This document shows positions 15,645 to 15,856 of a stretch of DNA of 15,856 nucleotides, piece by piece. A model generated the notes under the pieces. The model ran no database searches. It saw only the letters and a list, made by a program, of their open reading frames with translations, and had not been told where the DNA came from. The stretch is from FEN-1297 sp964498065 (lineage in GTDB: Bacteria; Bacteroidota; Ignavibacteria; Ignavibacteriales; Ignavibacteriaceae). The number at the start of each line of letters is the position of its first letter. Position 1 is the stretch's first letter. A program made the position numbers and the translations under genes. The DNA is taken from positions 1-15,856 of the forward strand of contig CAZCFZ010000086.1 of the NCBI GenBank assembly GCA_964498065.1. The letters run 5' to 3'.

Positions 15645-15856
15645 GAATCCCTCAAACTCTTAACAAATTGGTTTCTTTATTGAAATTGATGTTCTTGTAT
15701 TTAGCAGAAATATATATAAAATGTTCTTTTTATCTAAAAAATTTTAACTTTAAATGATAGAAATAAAAAAAATTAAAGTTTTTTCTTTTTTAATTATCAA
15801 TAATTTATAAGTTATACGAGCCCCTAATTCCTAAATAAAGTACTCTTCCTAACTTT
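15645..15856. other. AT-rich upstream region of the glycan-degrading block
   Basis: No gene seen. This is the probable leader and promoter region for the GH127 gene; beyond the ribosome site near 15650 no defined element could be supported. Confidence 0.4.

Overview
The window looks like a piece of a low-GC bacterial chromosome from the Ignavibacteria or a nearby lineage of the Bacteroidota/Chlorobiota group. The best clue is the C-terminus of the secreted protein at 10664-12031. It is a complete type IX secretion (T9SS) sorting domain of the NYPNPFNP / GIYFYRL / KKMLLLK type, which is typical of Ignavibacteria, Kryptonia and Calditrichota. Other clues are AT-rich intergenic DNA, a sugar transporter of the FHS family, and surface glycoside hydrolases without any SusC/SusD pair in view. 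The assignment is inference; no rRNA or core marker is present apart from one tRNA.

Left part (1-2800), accessory DNA: a tRNA-Ser(UGA) gene, a hairpin, a 14-base near-copy of the tRNA T-arm and five copies of the 9-mer AGTAATCAA precede two very AT-rich plus-strand genes. The first (543-1076) is a small HEPN-like protein with an R-N-N-L-F-H motif. The second (1296-2231) is a chimera in which two TPR repeats run directly into the C-terminal half of a PIWI (prokaryotic Argonaute) domain whose visible catalytic positions are not acidic. The arrangement resembles a decayed or rebuilt defence island at a tRNA gene, but no integrase or transposase is visible. A small minus-strand frame of unknown function (2543-2758) lies between two perfect 10-bp hairpins.

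Middle part (3090-6446), sugar catabolism, all minus strand: an FHS-family sugar/H+ symporter, an L-rhamnose mutarotase (RhaM family) and a two-domain class II aldolase whose second domain has lost its catalytic residues. Directly behind the aldolase lies the frameshifted N-terminal remnant of a class I fructose-1,6-bisphosphatase gene. This fits uptake of a 6-deoxyhexose such as L-rhamnose or L-fucose, cleavage to DHAP and lactaldehyde, and formerly a gluconeogenic step. Isomerase and kinase are not in the window.

Right part (6536-15644), exported glycan-degrading enzymes, all minus strand: a GH63/GH37-type glucosidase-like protein, a GH89 alpha-N-acetylglucosaminidase, two GH99/WbsX-like paralogues (only one with a T9SS sorting domain) and a GH127 beta-L-arabinofuranosidase-type enzyme with its zinc/cysteine site intact. 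All carry signal peptides. With the transporter and catabolic genes they form one co-directional block of eight intact genes, read right to left. It probably dismantles a complex heteroglycan with alpha-GlcNAc, L-arabinofuranose-like and deoxyhexose units. The natural substrate cannot be named from sequence.
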